Shown: positions 32,564-41,643 of the stretch, piece by piece
Position numbering within the stretch: the stretch's first letter is position 1
Layout of the letters: each line of letters opens with the position of its first letter
Assembly (NCBI GenBank): GCA_023404715.1
Contig: JAEYAR010000205.1
Location: 1 to 64,000 of the forward strand
DNA length: 64,000 nt
Direction of reading: 5' to 3'
Source: Bacillota bacterium
GTDB taxonomy: Bacteria > Bacillota > Clostridia > Christensenellales > Aristaeellaceae
Made by a program: the position numbers and the translations under genes
Notes under the pieces: generated by a model
Told to the model about the DNA's origin: nothing
The model's input: only the letters and a program-made list of their open reading frames with translations
Databases searched by the model: none

Positions 32564-33265
32564 ATGATCAATTATGCGCATCGGGGCGCGAGCGAATACG
32601 CCCCGGAAAACACGATGGCAGCCTTTTGCCTGGGAATCGAGATGGGCGCGAACGGCATCGAGACGGACGTACAGCGCACAAAGGACGGCGTGCTGGTGCT
32701 CAGCCATGACGAGACGCTTTGGCGCACGGCGGGGGTGGACCGGCGCGTATGCGACATGACGTGGACGGAGCTCTCCTCTCTGGACGTGGGCCTCTACAAA
32801 GGCGAACGCTACCGGGGCGAGCGCATCGTCCCCCTGGCGGACTTTTTGCGCTACTTCGGGGGCAAGGCGCTCTTCTTCGCCGTGGAGATCAAGCAGAGCG
32901 GCATCGAGCGGGAGGTGCTCTCAAGGCTGCGCGGGTACGTCCCCTGGGAGCGCGTGACGATCACTTCCTTTTTGCTCGATAGCCTGCTCGCCCTGGCACA
33001 GGAGGCTGACAGGCCGCGCCTGGGTTATCTGGCGCGCAATTTCAGCCCCGCGCTTTTGGATATGCTCAGGGAGCGGGGCATCGAGGAGTACTGCCCGGAT
33101 GCGCGCTCTTTCAACGCGGATATGGCCCGCGAGGTGCGCGCGCGCGGCCTGGGGCTTCGCGCCTGGGGCGTCAAGACCGAGGCGCTGATGCACCGCATGT
33201 GCGACCTGAACGTCGACGGGATGACGGTCAACTTTCCGGATAAGCTCAAAGCCCGGATGGGTTAG
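32564..33265 (+). CDS. Glycerophosphodiester phosphodiesterase (second copy in operon)
   Basis: 233 residues, cytoplasmic. A very canonical GDPD: INYAHRGASEYAPENTM at the very N-terminus (His6, Glu15), NGIETDVQRTKDG, VLSHDETLWRTA (second His), FFAVEIKQSG (IEIK strand), LRAWGVKTEALM and MTVNFPD at the end. GAGGTG precedes the ATG. Compared with the copy at 28719 it keeps all textbook residues, so the two may divide labour between substrates. It sits between importer 2 and the histidine kinase gene, 5 nt from the latter. Confidence 0.92.
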   Translation: MINYAHRGASEYAPENTMAAFCLGIEMGANGIETDVQRTKDGVLVLSHDETLWRTAGVDRRVCDMTWTELSSLDVGLYKGERYRGERIVPLADFLRYFGGKALFFAVEIKQSGIEREVLSRLRGYVPWERVTITSFLLDSLLALAQEADRPRLGYLARNFSPALLDMLRERGIEEYCPDARSFNADMAREVRARGLGLRAWGVKTEALMHRMCDLNVDGMTVNFPDKLKARMG

Positions 33266-33270
33266 GCGGA

Positions 33271-35085
33271 ATGCGCATAGAATGGCTGCGCCGCCGCCGC
33301 ATATCGCTGCCGCGCGTGCTCATGATCGTGCTCTATGGCCTGCTGGCGCTACAAACCGCAGCGCTGCTGGTCATCGTCTTGAGCACGGCGAGAGCGCAGA
33401 CGACCGCGGTGTATCAATCCATGCGCGGCGCGAACGCACAGATCCTGACCTATATGGATTCCGTCCTGATGGACGTGGCGGCGTACGACTCGTATTACCT
33501 GACGGACAACCGTTTCCTATCCATCTTGAACACCGGCTATATGGAGAGCGGAACAGGCGCATATGCCCAGGCGCAGGTCTACGTAAAGAGCCTGCTGCGC
33601 AGGCACATCGTGCTCGCCCCCGGCATCGTGGGCATCACGATCCATACCGCCTCCGGACAGACCTACGACAGCACGGGTTCCGACGAGGCCTATCTAAGCG
33701 CGCTAGCGCAACTGCGCGAGGGGATGCAGGCGCAGAACCTGAACACGCATATCGCCGCCCCGCGCCCGCTTTCAATCCACAGGCAGGCGCAATGGTGCAT
33801 CACGCTGACCAACCGCCTGACGGACCTCTACACCCGACGAACGCTGGGCTTTATCCACTACGACGTCAGCCTGACGGACCTGCTGGACAACTTTTTGCGC
33901 CAGGACCAGGAGATAGCCTACACGCTACAGACCTTTCTGATTTCCGGCGAACACGTGGTGTACAAAAACGGCGGGCTTTCGCTGCCGTCGACGGCGCAAA
34001 CGGGCGGCGGTATGGACCGGCGTCTTTTAGGGGAGCAGGAAGAGGTGAGCTTTCGCTATAGATCCGATAGCGGGGAGACCTATATTCTGCTTTCGACCTA
34101 TGCCCCGCGCTACGGCGCGAGGCTGGTACAGTGTGAAGAGTACAGCAGCCTCGCGTCGGGCATTCGCGATGCGGTGCTGCTCATCGTCCTGCTGGGCGGA
34201 TGCACGCTCGTCGTCTGGAGCGTGGCGATTTTTGTGCTGGGATGGATGGTGCGCCAGGATACGGCGCGCACGAAAGCGTTCATTCTCAGCGAGGCGAGCG
34301 ATGCGCTGTTGCCGAAAGAGCCCATGTTCTTTGGCGAGATGGAAGACCTGCTGCACGCCTATCGGGGCGTAAGCCGGGATCTGCGCGCGGCGCAGGAGCG
34401 GGAGAAGCGCGTTTTACGGCAGAAACAGGAGATGGAGCTTCGCTATCTGGAAGCGCAGGTCAATCCGCACTTTATCTGCAATGCATTGAACCTCATCAGC
34501 TCGCTCGCGCTGCTGCACAACAACCTGAGCGTCAACGAAATGGCGGGCAACCTCGCGCACCTGCTTTACTTTAACCTCAAGGGAGAGCGCGTGATCACCG
34601 TGCGCGAGGAGATGGAGCAGGTGGAGCGCTACATCGCCATACAGGGCATGCGTTTTCCGGGCCGTTTCGTCGTTTCGACCGAGCTGCCCGCACAGATCTT
34701 GTCGTGCAGCATCTGCCGGTTCGCGCTGCAGCCGGTGGTGGAAAACGCGATGTCGCACGGCATGGAAAAATCGAAGGCTCCCGTTCATCTGTGGATATGC
34801 GGGACGCTTTTCAATAGGTGCTGCCGCATCGTCGTGGAAAACGACGGGGTTGCGCCTGGACGAGCGCGCATAGAGGAGATCAACCGCCGGCTGGCGCAAA
34901 ATGAGGATGAGCTCTGCCTGGAGGCGGACAGGGATAGCGGAATCGGCCTGATGAACGTGCACATCCGCCTGCGGCGCGAATATGGCGAGGCGGGGTGGGT
35001 GCGCCTGGAGGAGCGACCGGACGGACGCGGGCTGCGGGTCACGATCAGCTTTTTAGAGGAAGGGCGGGTGGAAACGGCGAAATGA
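33271..35085 (+). CDS. YesM-type sensor histidine kinase
   Basis: 604 residues, membrane-bound sensor. TM helix 1 at about 14-40, a large extracytoplasmic sensor domain of about 250 residues (AYDSYYLTDNRFLSILNTGY, reminiscent of Cache folds), TM helix 2 at about 295-325, then the LytS/YesM-type kinase: EAQVNPHFICNALNLISSL with phospho-acceptor His400, FALQPVVENAMSHG (N box, about 485-498), DSGIGLMNVHIRLR (G box). Autophosphorylates and signals to the response regulator encoded next, with which it overlaps by ATGA. In Firmicutes such pairs usually control the adjacent sugar importer. Confidence 0.92.
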   Translation: MRIEWLRRRRISLPRVLMIVLYGLLALQTAALLVIVLSTARAQTTAVYQSMRGANAQILTYMDSVLMDVAAYDSYYLTDNRFLSILNTGYMESGTGAYAQAQVYVKSLLRRHIVLAPGIVGITIHTASGQTYDSTGSDEAYLSALAQLREGMQAQNLNTHIAAPRPLSIHRQAQWCITLTNRLTDLYTRRTLGFIHYDVSLTDLLDNFLRQDQEIAYTLQTFLISGEHVVYKNGGLSLPSTAQTGGGMDRRLLGEQEEVSFRYRSDSGETYILLSTYAPRYGARLVQCEEYSSLASGIRDAVLLIVLLGGCTLVVWSVAIFVLGWMVRQDTARTKAFILSEASDALLPKEPMFFGEMEDLLHAYRGVSRDLRAAQEREKRVLRQKQEMELRYLEAQVNPHFICNALNLISSLALLHNNLSVNEMAGNLAHLLYFNLKGERVITVREEMEQVERYIAIQGMRFPGRFVVSTELPAQILSCSICRFALQPVVENAMSHGMEKSKAPVHLWICGTLFNRCCRIVVENDGVAPGRARIEEINRRLAQNEDELCLEADRDSGIGLMNVHIRLRREYGEAGWVRLEERPDGRGLRVTISFLEEGRVETAK

Positions 35086-36569
35086 ACATCCTGATCGTAG
35101 ACGACGAGTATTACGCCCGTAAGGCGACGGTGAAGATCGTGAAGGAGTGGGACGATCAAGCCGAGATTGAGGAGGCGGAAAACGGGCAAGATGCGTTGGA
35201 GGCGGTGACGCGGCGCATGCCCGACCTGTTGCTGGTCGACGTGCGCATGCCGGAGATGGACGGCATCGAGCTTTGCCGCCGGCTGCGCGCACTAAGCGAG
35301 GACGTGGACATCGTGATTATCTCCGGGTACGCGGACTTTTCTTACGCGCAGCAGGCGATCCATTTTCGTGTGGAGCAATACATCCTCAAGCCCGTCTTTC
35401 CGCAATCGCTGTGCGAGGCGCTGGAACGCTCGCGCACGGCTTATCGCCTGCGCCATGAACGACATAAAAAAGATCGGAAGGAAAAAGAAATCTGGACGCT
35501 CGTGCGCCTGATCGACGGCGAGCGCACGATCTCCGTTCGCGATGCGAACATCCTGTTTGCTTGGCGCCATTATCGGGTTTGGACCGTCCGCCTGGCTGAA
35601 ACGGAGCCCGAGCAGTACGAGGCGCAGTACCGGCAGTTAATCGATGCGCTTGACCGGATCGAGGGGGTGATCGCATTTGCCCACGCCCCCTATTCCAACG
35701 AGATCGTGATGCTGCAGCGAGGCATGGGCGACGCGCGCAAGGCCACGGACGATGCGCATGTCCATCTGCGCAGGCTGCGCGATATGGGCGCGTTGCGGGA
35801 CGTCTGGGCCATCGGGCAAGGCGAAGCCGTGACGGATTATCGCGATCTGGCCGCCTCGTATCGCACGGCGGTCCGCGCCCTGGGGTTGAAACTGCTCTTT
35901 CCGGATATCTGGATCGCAGTAGGCGCGGAAGTGGAAAAAGGGGACTATACGATCTCGCGGGTGATGGACGCCCTGGCGGAGCGATTGGCGCATGGCGAGA
36001 TCGAGCAGGCGGCGCAGCTGCTGCGCAGTCACCTTGCGCAGCCCGGATATACGCTGCGCGGCCTCGACGAGGATTACCACTATGTGCTCAACGCGATCGT
36101 CCGGGCCGGATACCGCTTGGGCATCCCGGATTGGTCGCGCAGGGCGGAACAAATTTCCTTGATGCGCCTGTGCGACTTTGATACGCTGGAGGACCTTGCG
36201 GCGTATTTGGAGATGTGCATGCGAAAGCTCGCGACGGACGAGGCCGAGAGACGGTCGGACGGCGTAGAGCAAACGCTGGATTACATTCGAGCGCATTACA
36301 GCGAAGATCTGCGCCTTACAGACATCGCGAAAGACGTCGTCTTCGTAAACGCTTGCTACCTGAGCCGTTGCATTAAGGCGAAGACGGGCAAAAGCTTCTC
36401 CGCCCTATTGCTGGCAGAGCGCATGCTGCGCGCGCGCGACCTGCTCGATACGGGGGATTTCAGCGTGTCGGCGGTGGCGGCGATGGTCGGCTACAACAAG
36501 GTTTCCTATTTTATCGAGGTGTACAAACGCACATTCGGCGCAACGCCGGGAAAGGACCGAAGAGGATGA
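35082..36569 (+). CDS. AraC-type response regulator (YesN-like)
   Basis: 495 residues. Receiver domain 1-120: MNILIVDDEYYARK, phospho-acceptor Asp53 in LLLVDVRMPEMDG, ISGYADF (switch), QYILKPV (Lys). A middle region of about 260 residues as in YesN-type regulators. AraC HTH in the last 105 residues: LRLTDIAKDVVFVNACYLSR and FSVSAVAAMVGYNKVSYFIE. Cognate of the kinase at 33271 (ATGA overlap). Predicted to activate the operon through the direct repeat at 28623-28654. Stop overlaps the hydrolase start. Confidence 0.93.
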   Translation: MNILIVDDEYYARKATVKIVKEWDDQAEIEEAENGQDALEAVTRRMPDLLLVDVRMPEMDGIELCRRLRALSEDVDIVIISGYADFSYAQQAIHFRVEQYILKPVFPQSLCEALERSRTAYRLRHERHKKDRKEKEIWTLVRLIDGERTISVRDANILFAWRHYRVWTVRLAETEPEQYEAQYRQLIDALDRIEGVIAFAHAPYSNEIVMLQRGMGDARKATDDAHVHLRRLRDMGALRDVWAIGQGEAVTDYRDLAASYRTAVRALGLKLLFPDIWIAVGAEVEKGDYTISRVMDALAERLAHGEIEQAAQLLRSHLAQPGYTLRGLDEDYHYVLNAIVRAGYRLGIPDWSRRAEQISLMRLCDFDTLEDLAAYLEMCMRKLATDEAERRSDGVEQTLDYIRAHYSEDLRLTDIAKDVVFVNACYLSRCIKAKTGKSFSALLLAERMLRARDLLDTGDFSVSAVAAMVGYNKVSYFIEVYKRTFGATPGKDRRG

Positions 36570-37582
36570 ATGAGATGACGCGGTTCCTCGATGCACAGTA
36601 TCGGACCCGTTCGCAAGCACGCGCCTTTCGCGCAGAGCAATATATTAGCGGAGAATGCGACTTCGCGACGTGGAGGAGGGCGCTTTGCGGCGCGCTGAAA
36701 GAGGCGGTTCATTTGCCCGATGTGCGCGCGGATATCGACGTGCGCACACAAGCCGAAGAGCAGCTGCGCGGCTATACCCGCCTTCGCCTGACATACCTTG
36801 CCGAGCCGGGGCTGACGACGCCGGCTTACCTGCTCGTACCTCGGGGAGCGGACGCGCGCACGCCCGTCATCGTTTGCCTGCACGGGCACGGTTACGGCTG
36901 CAAGGACGCCGTAGGCCTGTTGACGGCGGAGAGCTATCAAAAGCGCTTTGCGCTCAGCGTAAGCCGCGCGGGCATGATCGCGCTCGCGCCGGAGCTGGCG
37001 GGGTTTGGCGCCCTGAGATTGCCGGAAGAGATTGCGGCGGGAGACGAGCGGCAAAGCAGCTGTCACCGCCTTTCGGTCAACCTACTCGCCTGCGGCCGCA
37101 CCCTGCTGGGCGTGCGGGTAAACCAGGCGATGCGCGCGCTGGACGCGGCGCGCGCGCTCTACCCCGGTTGCAAGCTGGGCATGATGGGCATATCGGGCGG
37201 CGGTACGGTCACCGCGCTCACGTCTGTTTTAGACGAGCGCGTGGCTGCCTGCGTAATCAGCGGCTACGCCAATACGTTTGAAAGCAGCATCCTCGCGATG
37301 CGCCACTGTGTGGACAATTACTGGCCGGACATGGCCGGCCTTGCGGAGATGCCGGACCTGCTCGCCGCCATCGCGCCCCGGCCCATGCTATGGGAGACGG
37401 GGAGCCAGGACCGGATCTACCCACAGACGGCGGCGCTCAAGGCGGCACAGACCGTGCGCGCCTGCTATCAAAGGCTCGGCGCCGCGCTTGCGTTTGAGGT
37501 GGACGCCTTTGAAGGCGGGCATGAAATCAGCGGCGCAAGGGCATTTGACTTTTTGAGAACTGAATTGGTTGAGCGAAATTAA
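36566..37582 (+). CDS. Alpha/beta hydrolase (acetyl-esterase / dienelactone-hydrolase-like)
   Basis: 338 residues, soluble. Fold signatures: TPAYLLVPRGAD, VIVCLHGHGYGCKDAVG (oxyanion loop), GMMGISGGGTVTALT (nucleophile Ser in GISGG), APRPMLWETGSQDRIYP (acid Asp) and FEGGHEISG (His). Similar proteins are annotated as acetyl xylan esterases or uncharacterised Abhydrolase_7 enzymes. Last gene of the importer 2 operon (ATGA overlap with the response regulator), so it may deacylate an imported or released glycerolipid-derived compound (inference). No signal peptide. Confidence 0.82.
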   Translation: MNEMTRFLDAQYRTRSQARAFRAEQYISGECDFATWRRALCGALKEAVHLPDVRADIDVRTQAEEQLRGYTRLRLTYLAEPGLTTPAYLLVPRGADARTPVIVCLHGHGYGCKDAVGLLTAESYQKRFALSVSRAGMIALAPELAGFGALRLPEEIAAGDERQSSCHRLSVNLLACGRTLLGVRVNQAMRALDAARALYPGCKLGMMGISGGGTVTALTSVLDERVAACVISGYANTFESSILAMRHCVDNYWPDMAGLAEMPDLLAAIAPRPMLWETGSQDRIYPQTAALKAAQTVRACYQRLGAALAFEVDAFEGGHEISGARAFDFLRTELVERN

Positions 37583-37644
37583 AGAAATCAATGTACATGA
37601 TGACAGGTACGCTCGAATTTGTTTTGTAATGGAGCTGAAACTTG

Positions 37645-38499
37645 ATGTTTCGAAAAAGGGATTATTTGCTTTCTGTTTTGTCCATCGCCTTTCCGTGCTT
37701 GCTGGGCATTTTCGCTATGCACACAAACAATATTTCGGCAGCAATATGGCTGAGAAATATTTCGGCGATTCTTCTTTTGGGCATAACAACATTTCTTTTT
37801 GCGCGATATACGCGCCATGATATAAAATTGAATGCCAAGGGCACGATCTGTATTGCTATACTATTGCTGTTGGCGACTTTTTTTGAAGAAGGCATTGAGG
37901 GTGTACATAGATGGGTGAGTATATCCGCTGTATCATTGAATGTATCCATGGCGGTCATTCCGATTGCGATTTTTGCTATATATCATTTGCTTAAATCCAA
38001 AGAACTTATGTTTTCGGTGGTTGGTATTCTGTCGATTTCGCTGATTTTATTTTTCCAGCCTGACGCATCTCAATTGACAGGATTTGCTTTTGCGATGCTG
38101 TTTTGTTTGTTTGACAAAGACAATGCAAAAACAACAAATACTGTGAGTAAAATACTTATAAGTGGAGCGCTTGCGGTTCTTACTATTTTATCGTGGAAGT
38201 TTCTCGATGAGATACAGCCTGTTGATTATATAGAAGGAATATTGTCGATGTTGGGTGGCGTTTCATCAGCTTTATATATTATAGGTATGTTAGCCGTGCT
38301 TTTGATACCTGTTCCATTGCTTATGTTTCCTTTTCAAAACATTAAGGGGTTATCAGTCTGCATTGCAGTTTACTATTGGGCAATTACGTTCTCTACATTT
38401 TGGGGCAACTTCCCTGTTCCGTTTATGGGGTATGGATTATCTCCGATCATTGGGTATTTTATTGTGTTGACATTCTTTATGAAGTGTAAAGTTTCCTAA
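37645..38499 (+). CDS. Short divergent SEDS-like (FtsW/RodA-related) membrane protein
   Basis: 284 residues, about eight TM helices, AT-rich unlike its neighbours. Weak but ordered matches to SEDS glycosyltransferases: GVHRWVSISAVSLNVSMAVI (cf. the RWI-GxxxxQPSE region), FFQPDASQLTGFAFAMLF (cf. QPDLGTA), QPVDYIEGILSMLG (cf. the TDFIF segment carrying the catalytic Asp) and FPVPFMGYGLSPIIGYF (cf. PLPFISYGGSS). SEDS proteins polymerise lipid II with a class B PBP; none is encoded nearby, and this one is over 80 residues shorter than RodA. ATG at 37645 with GGAG 9 nt upstream. Identity is inference from motif order; an unrelated transporter is possible. Confidence 0.55.
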   Translation: MFRKRDYLLSVLSIAFPCLLGIFAMHTNNISAAIWLRNISAILLLGITTFLFARYTRHDIKLNAKGTICIAILLLLATFFEEGIEGVHRWVSISAVSLNVSMAVIPIAIFAIYHLLKSKELMFSVVGILSISLILFFQPDASQLTGFAFAMLFCLFDKDNAKTTNTVSKILISGALAVLTILSWKFLDEIQPVDYIEGILSMLGGVSSALYIIGMLAVLLIPVPLLMFPFQNIKGLSVCIAVYYWAITFSTFWGNFPVPFMGYGLSPIIGYFIVLTFFMKCKVS

Positions 38500-38541
38500 T
38501 GTTGGATTGCGTGGCGTACTCGATCTATACGGATGATTTAG

Positions 38542-38577
38542 CCCCTGCTGCATAGGCCTTTTGCGGCAGGGGTGTTT
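38542..38577 (+). terminator. Terminator-like hairpin after the SEDS-like gene
   Basis: CCCCTGCTGC / GCGGCAGGGG stem (38542-38551 and 38563-38572, one G-U pair), then TGTTTG. Confidence 0.6.
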
Positions 38578-38643
38578 GATGTGCCGGGAGATATGGAGCG
38601 TGTGATTGGCATATGGACATTCGTGCACAGGTTTGTAAAACGG

Positions 38644-38672
38644 TTGCTTTGATGCACAAAGACGGGTATAAA
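38644..38672 (+). promoter_or_regulatory. Promoter of the glycosidase gene with GTGCA motifs
   Basis: TTGCTT (38644-38649) - 17 nt - TATAAA (38667-38672), 72 nt before the ATG at 38744. ATGCACAAA inside the spacer (38652-38660, reverse of TTTGTGCAT) and GTGCAC at 38623-38628 match motifs at the promoter before 43015. Confidence 0.55.
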
Positions 38673-38743
38673 TGTAAGAAAGAACCCTGTGCCCGCATGC
38701 TATACGCTTGCGTGGACAGGGCGGTGAAAAGAGGTGCACGAAG

Positions 38744-40771
38744 ATGGATATCGACGCTTTGCTGGAGATGGGTAGACGCGGCCTTTTGCATGCGCCCGCC
38801 TATATGACGCTCGGGCCGACGGGGCGGCGCATGTGGGCGGAGCTTCGCGCCCGGCCCGGATTTGTAGGATGCATCGACTTCATCCACAAGACGAACATCC
38901 CGGCGCTCTTTACGCTGGAGATTCCGGGGGTCTATTGGGAAACCATGCGCGTGCGCTGGCGGCCGAGCAGCCTGCACACGATGCTGCGGGACGGGCGGAT
39001 CGACTATGAAGAGGAAAGGTTCATCACCTGGGATGACTGCGCGTATTCTTTGATCCGGCTCCGCAATACATCGGGCGACGCGCTGGCGCTGCGGTTAGAC
39101 GTCTTGAATGACCCCATTCCAGCCGCGGCGCACGGGTATCGCCCGATCATGGCGTTTGAGACGACCGCGCCGCATCTGTTGGAGGAAACGGCGCTTGCAT
39201 CGGGCGAGGAGATCGCCTTCATCGCTTGTGCGGCGCTCGCGCTGGAGGCGGCGGAGGCGAGGCAAACGGCGCGGGCCTGGGCGTCGCTCGGGCCCGAGAC
39301 GGCGCGCGCACGCCACCGGGCCGAATACGGCCGCTTTTTTGAGCGAGCGCCCTCCTTTCAAAGCGATAGCCCGCTGCTGGACAAGACCTGGGCCTACCGT
39401 TTTTTTCTGCTGCGGCATAATCTGTGCGAGCCGGATTGCGGCCGGCTTCGCCACCCGTTTTTCTTTGAGGGGCGCTCGCACAAGATGTCAAAGGAGCCCT
39501 ATACCCCCGCTGGATGGGAGTTTTCAAAATTCATCCCGCTCTCCGCGCCCATGCATATTTTGGATGCGCGTTGGCATCAGGATACGCGTTATGCCCGCGG
39601 CGTGATCGACACGACGATATCGACGCAGGACGAACACGGCCTTTACCGCTGCACCTATACGGACGCGCAGCAGGCGGCGTATTCGAATTTCTTCGGATGG
39701 GCGCTGTATCAATACGCGCTGTCGAGCGGAGATTTGCGGACGGTGCGACGGGCGCTGCCATCGCTTAATCGACAGATCGAGGGTTGGCGCGGCGCGTACG
39801 GAAACGGCGGCGACCTGCTGATGACGGAGCGGGTGCATCAGCTGACGGGCAAGGAGTATCAGCCCAGCTATTGGTACTTCAAGGGTTATGCAGACGACCC
39901 GACGGACCCGAACTATATCACGCCGCTCAAGCGTGTGGATAAGAGCGTCTATTTTGTGCAAAACCTGCGGGGCGCGGCGGGCTGCTGCGCGCTGCTCGGG
40001 GATGCGGCGGGCGCGGCAAGCTATGAAAACATGGCCGCCCGGGCGAGCGGGGATATAATCGCGAAGATGTGGGACGAGCGCACCGGCTACTACTACGACC
40101 TGAACGCGGTGACTGACGAAAAGGCGTACGTCAAAAACGTCGTTGCCTTTTACCCCTACTGGGCGGGCCTTGGACCGGCGCGGGGGATCGAGCGGCTTCT
40201 TTCGCCGGACTTTCACACGGCTTACCCCGTCCCTTCCGTTTCGACGGACGAGGAGATGTTCAGCCCGGCGGGCGGATGGAAGGGCAGGTTTTTCAAGGGG
40301 CGCAACGGCTGCGTCTGGAATGGGCCGACCTGGCCGTATACGAACTGCGTTCTGCTCGACGCGCTAGGCCTACAGTCCCGAAAGGCCGCGCACCGCTACG
40401 ACGGGGCATTGAGCCGCCTCCTGCATCAGACCTGCCTGCTGCACTATCTGGGCGGCGACATCGAGCGGCACGGGTTGGTGGAGCACTATCATCCGCTGAC
40501 AGGGGAGCCGCTGTCGGGCGAGGTGGATTACCTGCATTCGTACCTGATCGACCTTTTCGTTCGCTATGTGGCGGGTGTCGAGCCGCAGGCCGGCGCCTTG
40601 ATTCTAGAGCCTGCGGACATGGGCGGATTGGCCTTCTCGCTGGATCGGCTGTGCATTCAGGGGCGTGAGGTGAGCGTCGAGGGGGATGGCAGGCGCGTTC
40701 GCCTAAAGCAGGAAGGGCGGGAGGCCGCTTGCGTCCGGATGGGCGAAGCGCAGCGAATAGACTGGAGTTGA
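38744..40771 (+). CDS. (Alpha/alpha)6-barrel glycoside hydrolase, GH63/MGH1-like
   Basis: 675 residues, no signal peptide. An N-terminal beta-rich part (about 1-160) precedes an alpha/alpha toroid (about 195-620). Signatures: PFFFEGRSHKMSKEPYTPAG, ILDARWHQDTRYARG, YFKGYADDPTDPN, KRVDKSVYFVQNLR, and GCVWNGPTWPYTN, whose GPTWP block is typical of GH63, trehalase and mannosylglycerate-hydrolase (MGH1) type enzymes. Acid residues in the RWHQD and ERHGLVEHYHP segments may be catalytic. Cytoplasmic, so it acts on an imported oligosaccharide. ATG at 38744 with AGAGGTG 7 nt upstream. The AraC gene starts 8 nt downstream. Exact family and substrate uncertain. Confidence 0.78.
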   Translation: MDIDALLEMGRRGLLHAPAYMTLGPTGRRMWAELRARPGFVGCIDFIHKTNIPALFTLEIPGVYWETMRVRWRPSSLHTMLRDGRIDYEEERFITWDDCAYSLIRLRNTSGDALALRLDVLNDPIPAAAHGYRPIMAFETTAPHLLEETALASGEEIAFIACAALALEAAEARQTARAWASLGPETARARHRAEYGRFFERAPSFQSDSPLLDKTWAYRFFLLRHNLCEPDCGRLRHPFFFEGRSHKMSKEPYTPAGWEFSKFIPLSAPMHILDARWHQDTRYARGVIDTTISTQDEHGLYRCTYTDAQQAAYSNFFGWALYQYALSSGDLRTVRRALPSLNRQIEGWRGAYGNGGDLLMTERVHQLTGKEYQPSYWYFKGYADDPTDPNYITPLKRVDKSVYFVQNLRGAAGCCALLGDAAGAASYENMAARASGDIIAKMWDERTGYYYDLNAVTDEKAYVKNVVAFYPYWAGLGPARGIERLLSPDFHTAYPVPSVSTDEEMFSPAGGWKGRFFKGRNGCVWNGPTWPYTNCVLLDALGLQSRKAAHRYDGALSRLLHQTCLLHYLGGDIERHGLVEHYHPLTGEPLSGEVDYLHSYLIDLFVRYVAGVEPQAGALILEPADMGGLAFSLDRLCIQGREVSVEGDGRRVRLKQEGREAACVRMGEAQRIDWS

Positions 40772-40779
40772 GGTGCGAA

Positions 40780-41640
40780 ATGGGATATGTTTGTTCGTAT
40801 TTTCATACCCCTTCCAAGGCGGAACTGAGCGGCCCATTATACGTCACCTGGTCGGGATACCGCAAGTGCTTGCCCACGCACTGCATCGGCCCGCGCGTGC
40901 TGCCTTATTACAAGATCGTGCTCGTGCTGCGCGGCAGCGGCTTTTTTGTGATGGACGGGTATGAAACGCTGCTGCGGACGGGCGACGTTTTCTTCCTCTT
41001 CCCACACGTAAAGCATCACTATTACGCCAACAAGGACGATCCCTGGGAGCTCAAATGGGCGGCCTTCGGCGGGACGAGCTGCGCAGGGCTGACGCAGGCG
41101 CTAAGCGTAACGCCGGAAAACCCGATCCTGCATAACGTCATGACACGCAGGCTGCTTACGATGCTCGACGGCGTGATCGCCGGCATGGAGCAGGAAAGGA
41201 CCGCGGAGTACGGCGCGTTGGGCAGCCTCTACCTGCTGTTCGACGAAATCCTGCGCATCCGTGAGAACGAGGCGCTGGTGCAAAACGAGGCCTCGGAGGA
41301 TGCGTTGGTCGAAAAGGTGTTGACGTTCGTCTCGCTGAACTACGCCAACGATTTGAACGTGGATGTCGTTCGCAGCCATGTCAACTACTCCCGCTCGTAC
41401 TTCTCGCACTTTTTTAAGAAAAAGACGGGCATGTCGCTGCCGCAATACATCAACACATTGCGCGTAGAGCGCGCGAAGGAACTGCTGCGGCAGACGGATC
41501 TGAAGGTGGCGGAGATCGCCAACTCGATCGGCTATTCGGACGCCTTTTACTTTTCGCGCATTTTTAAGCAGCTTACCGGGCAGTCCCCGCAACAGTACAA
41601 GACGGATTGTGCCACCGACGACATAGAAAAGGAAAGATGA
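40780..41640 (+). CDS. AraC-family transcriptional regulator
   Basis: 286 residues. N-terminal AraC cupin domain (about 15-150: YYKIVLVLRGSGFFVMDGYE, TGDVFFLFPHVKHHYYANKD) that senses a small ligand, then a C-terminal double HTH (about 185-280): NLNVDVVRSHVNYSRSYFSH, FFKKKTGMSLPQYI and LKVAEIANSIGYSDAFYFSR. Between a glycosidase and sialidase-like genes in one operon; likely regulates this locus by binding the GTGCA-containing sites near 38650 and 42750-42890. GAGGTG precedes the ATG at 40780; earlier in-frame codons overlap the glycosidase gene. Confidence 0.92.
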   Translation: MGYVCSYFHTPSKAELSGPLYVTWSGYRKCLPTHCIGPRVLPYYKIVLVLRGSGFFVMDGYETLLRTGDVFFLFPHVKHHYYANKDDPWELKWAAFGGTSCAGLTQALSVTPENPILHNVMTRRLLTMLDGVIAGMEQERTAEYGALGSLYLLFDEILRIRENEALVQNEASEDALVEKVLTFVSLNYANDLNVDVVRSHVNYSRSYFSHFFKKKTGMSLPQYINTLRVERAKELLRQTDLKVAEIANSIGYSDAFYFSRIFKQLTGQSPQQYKTDCATDDIEKER

Positions 41641-41643
41641 TCG

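Noticed and set aside
31267..32571. 434-codon minus frame opposite the UgpB-like gene
   Set aside because: Antisense shadow of a clear binding protein gene.
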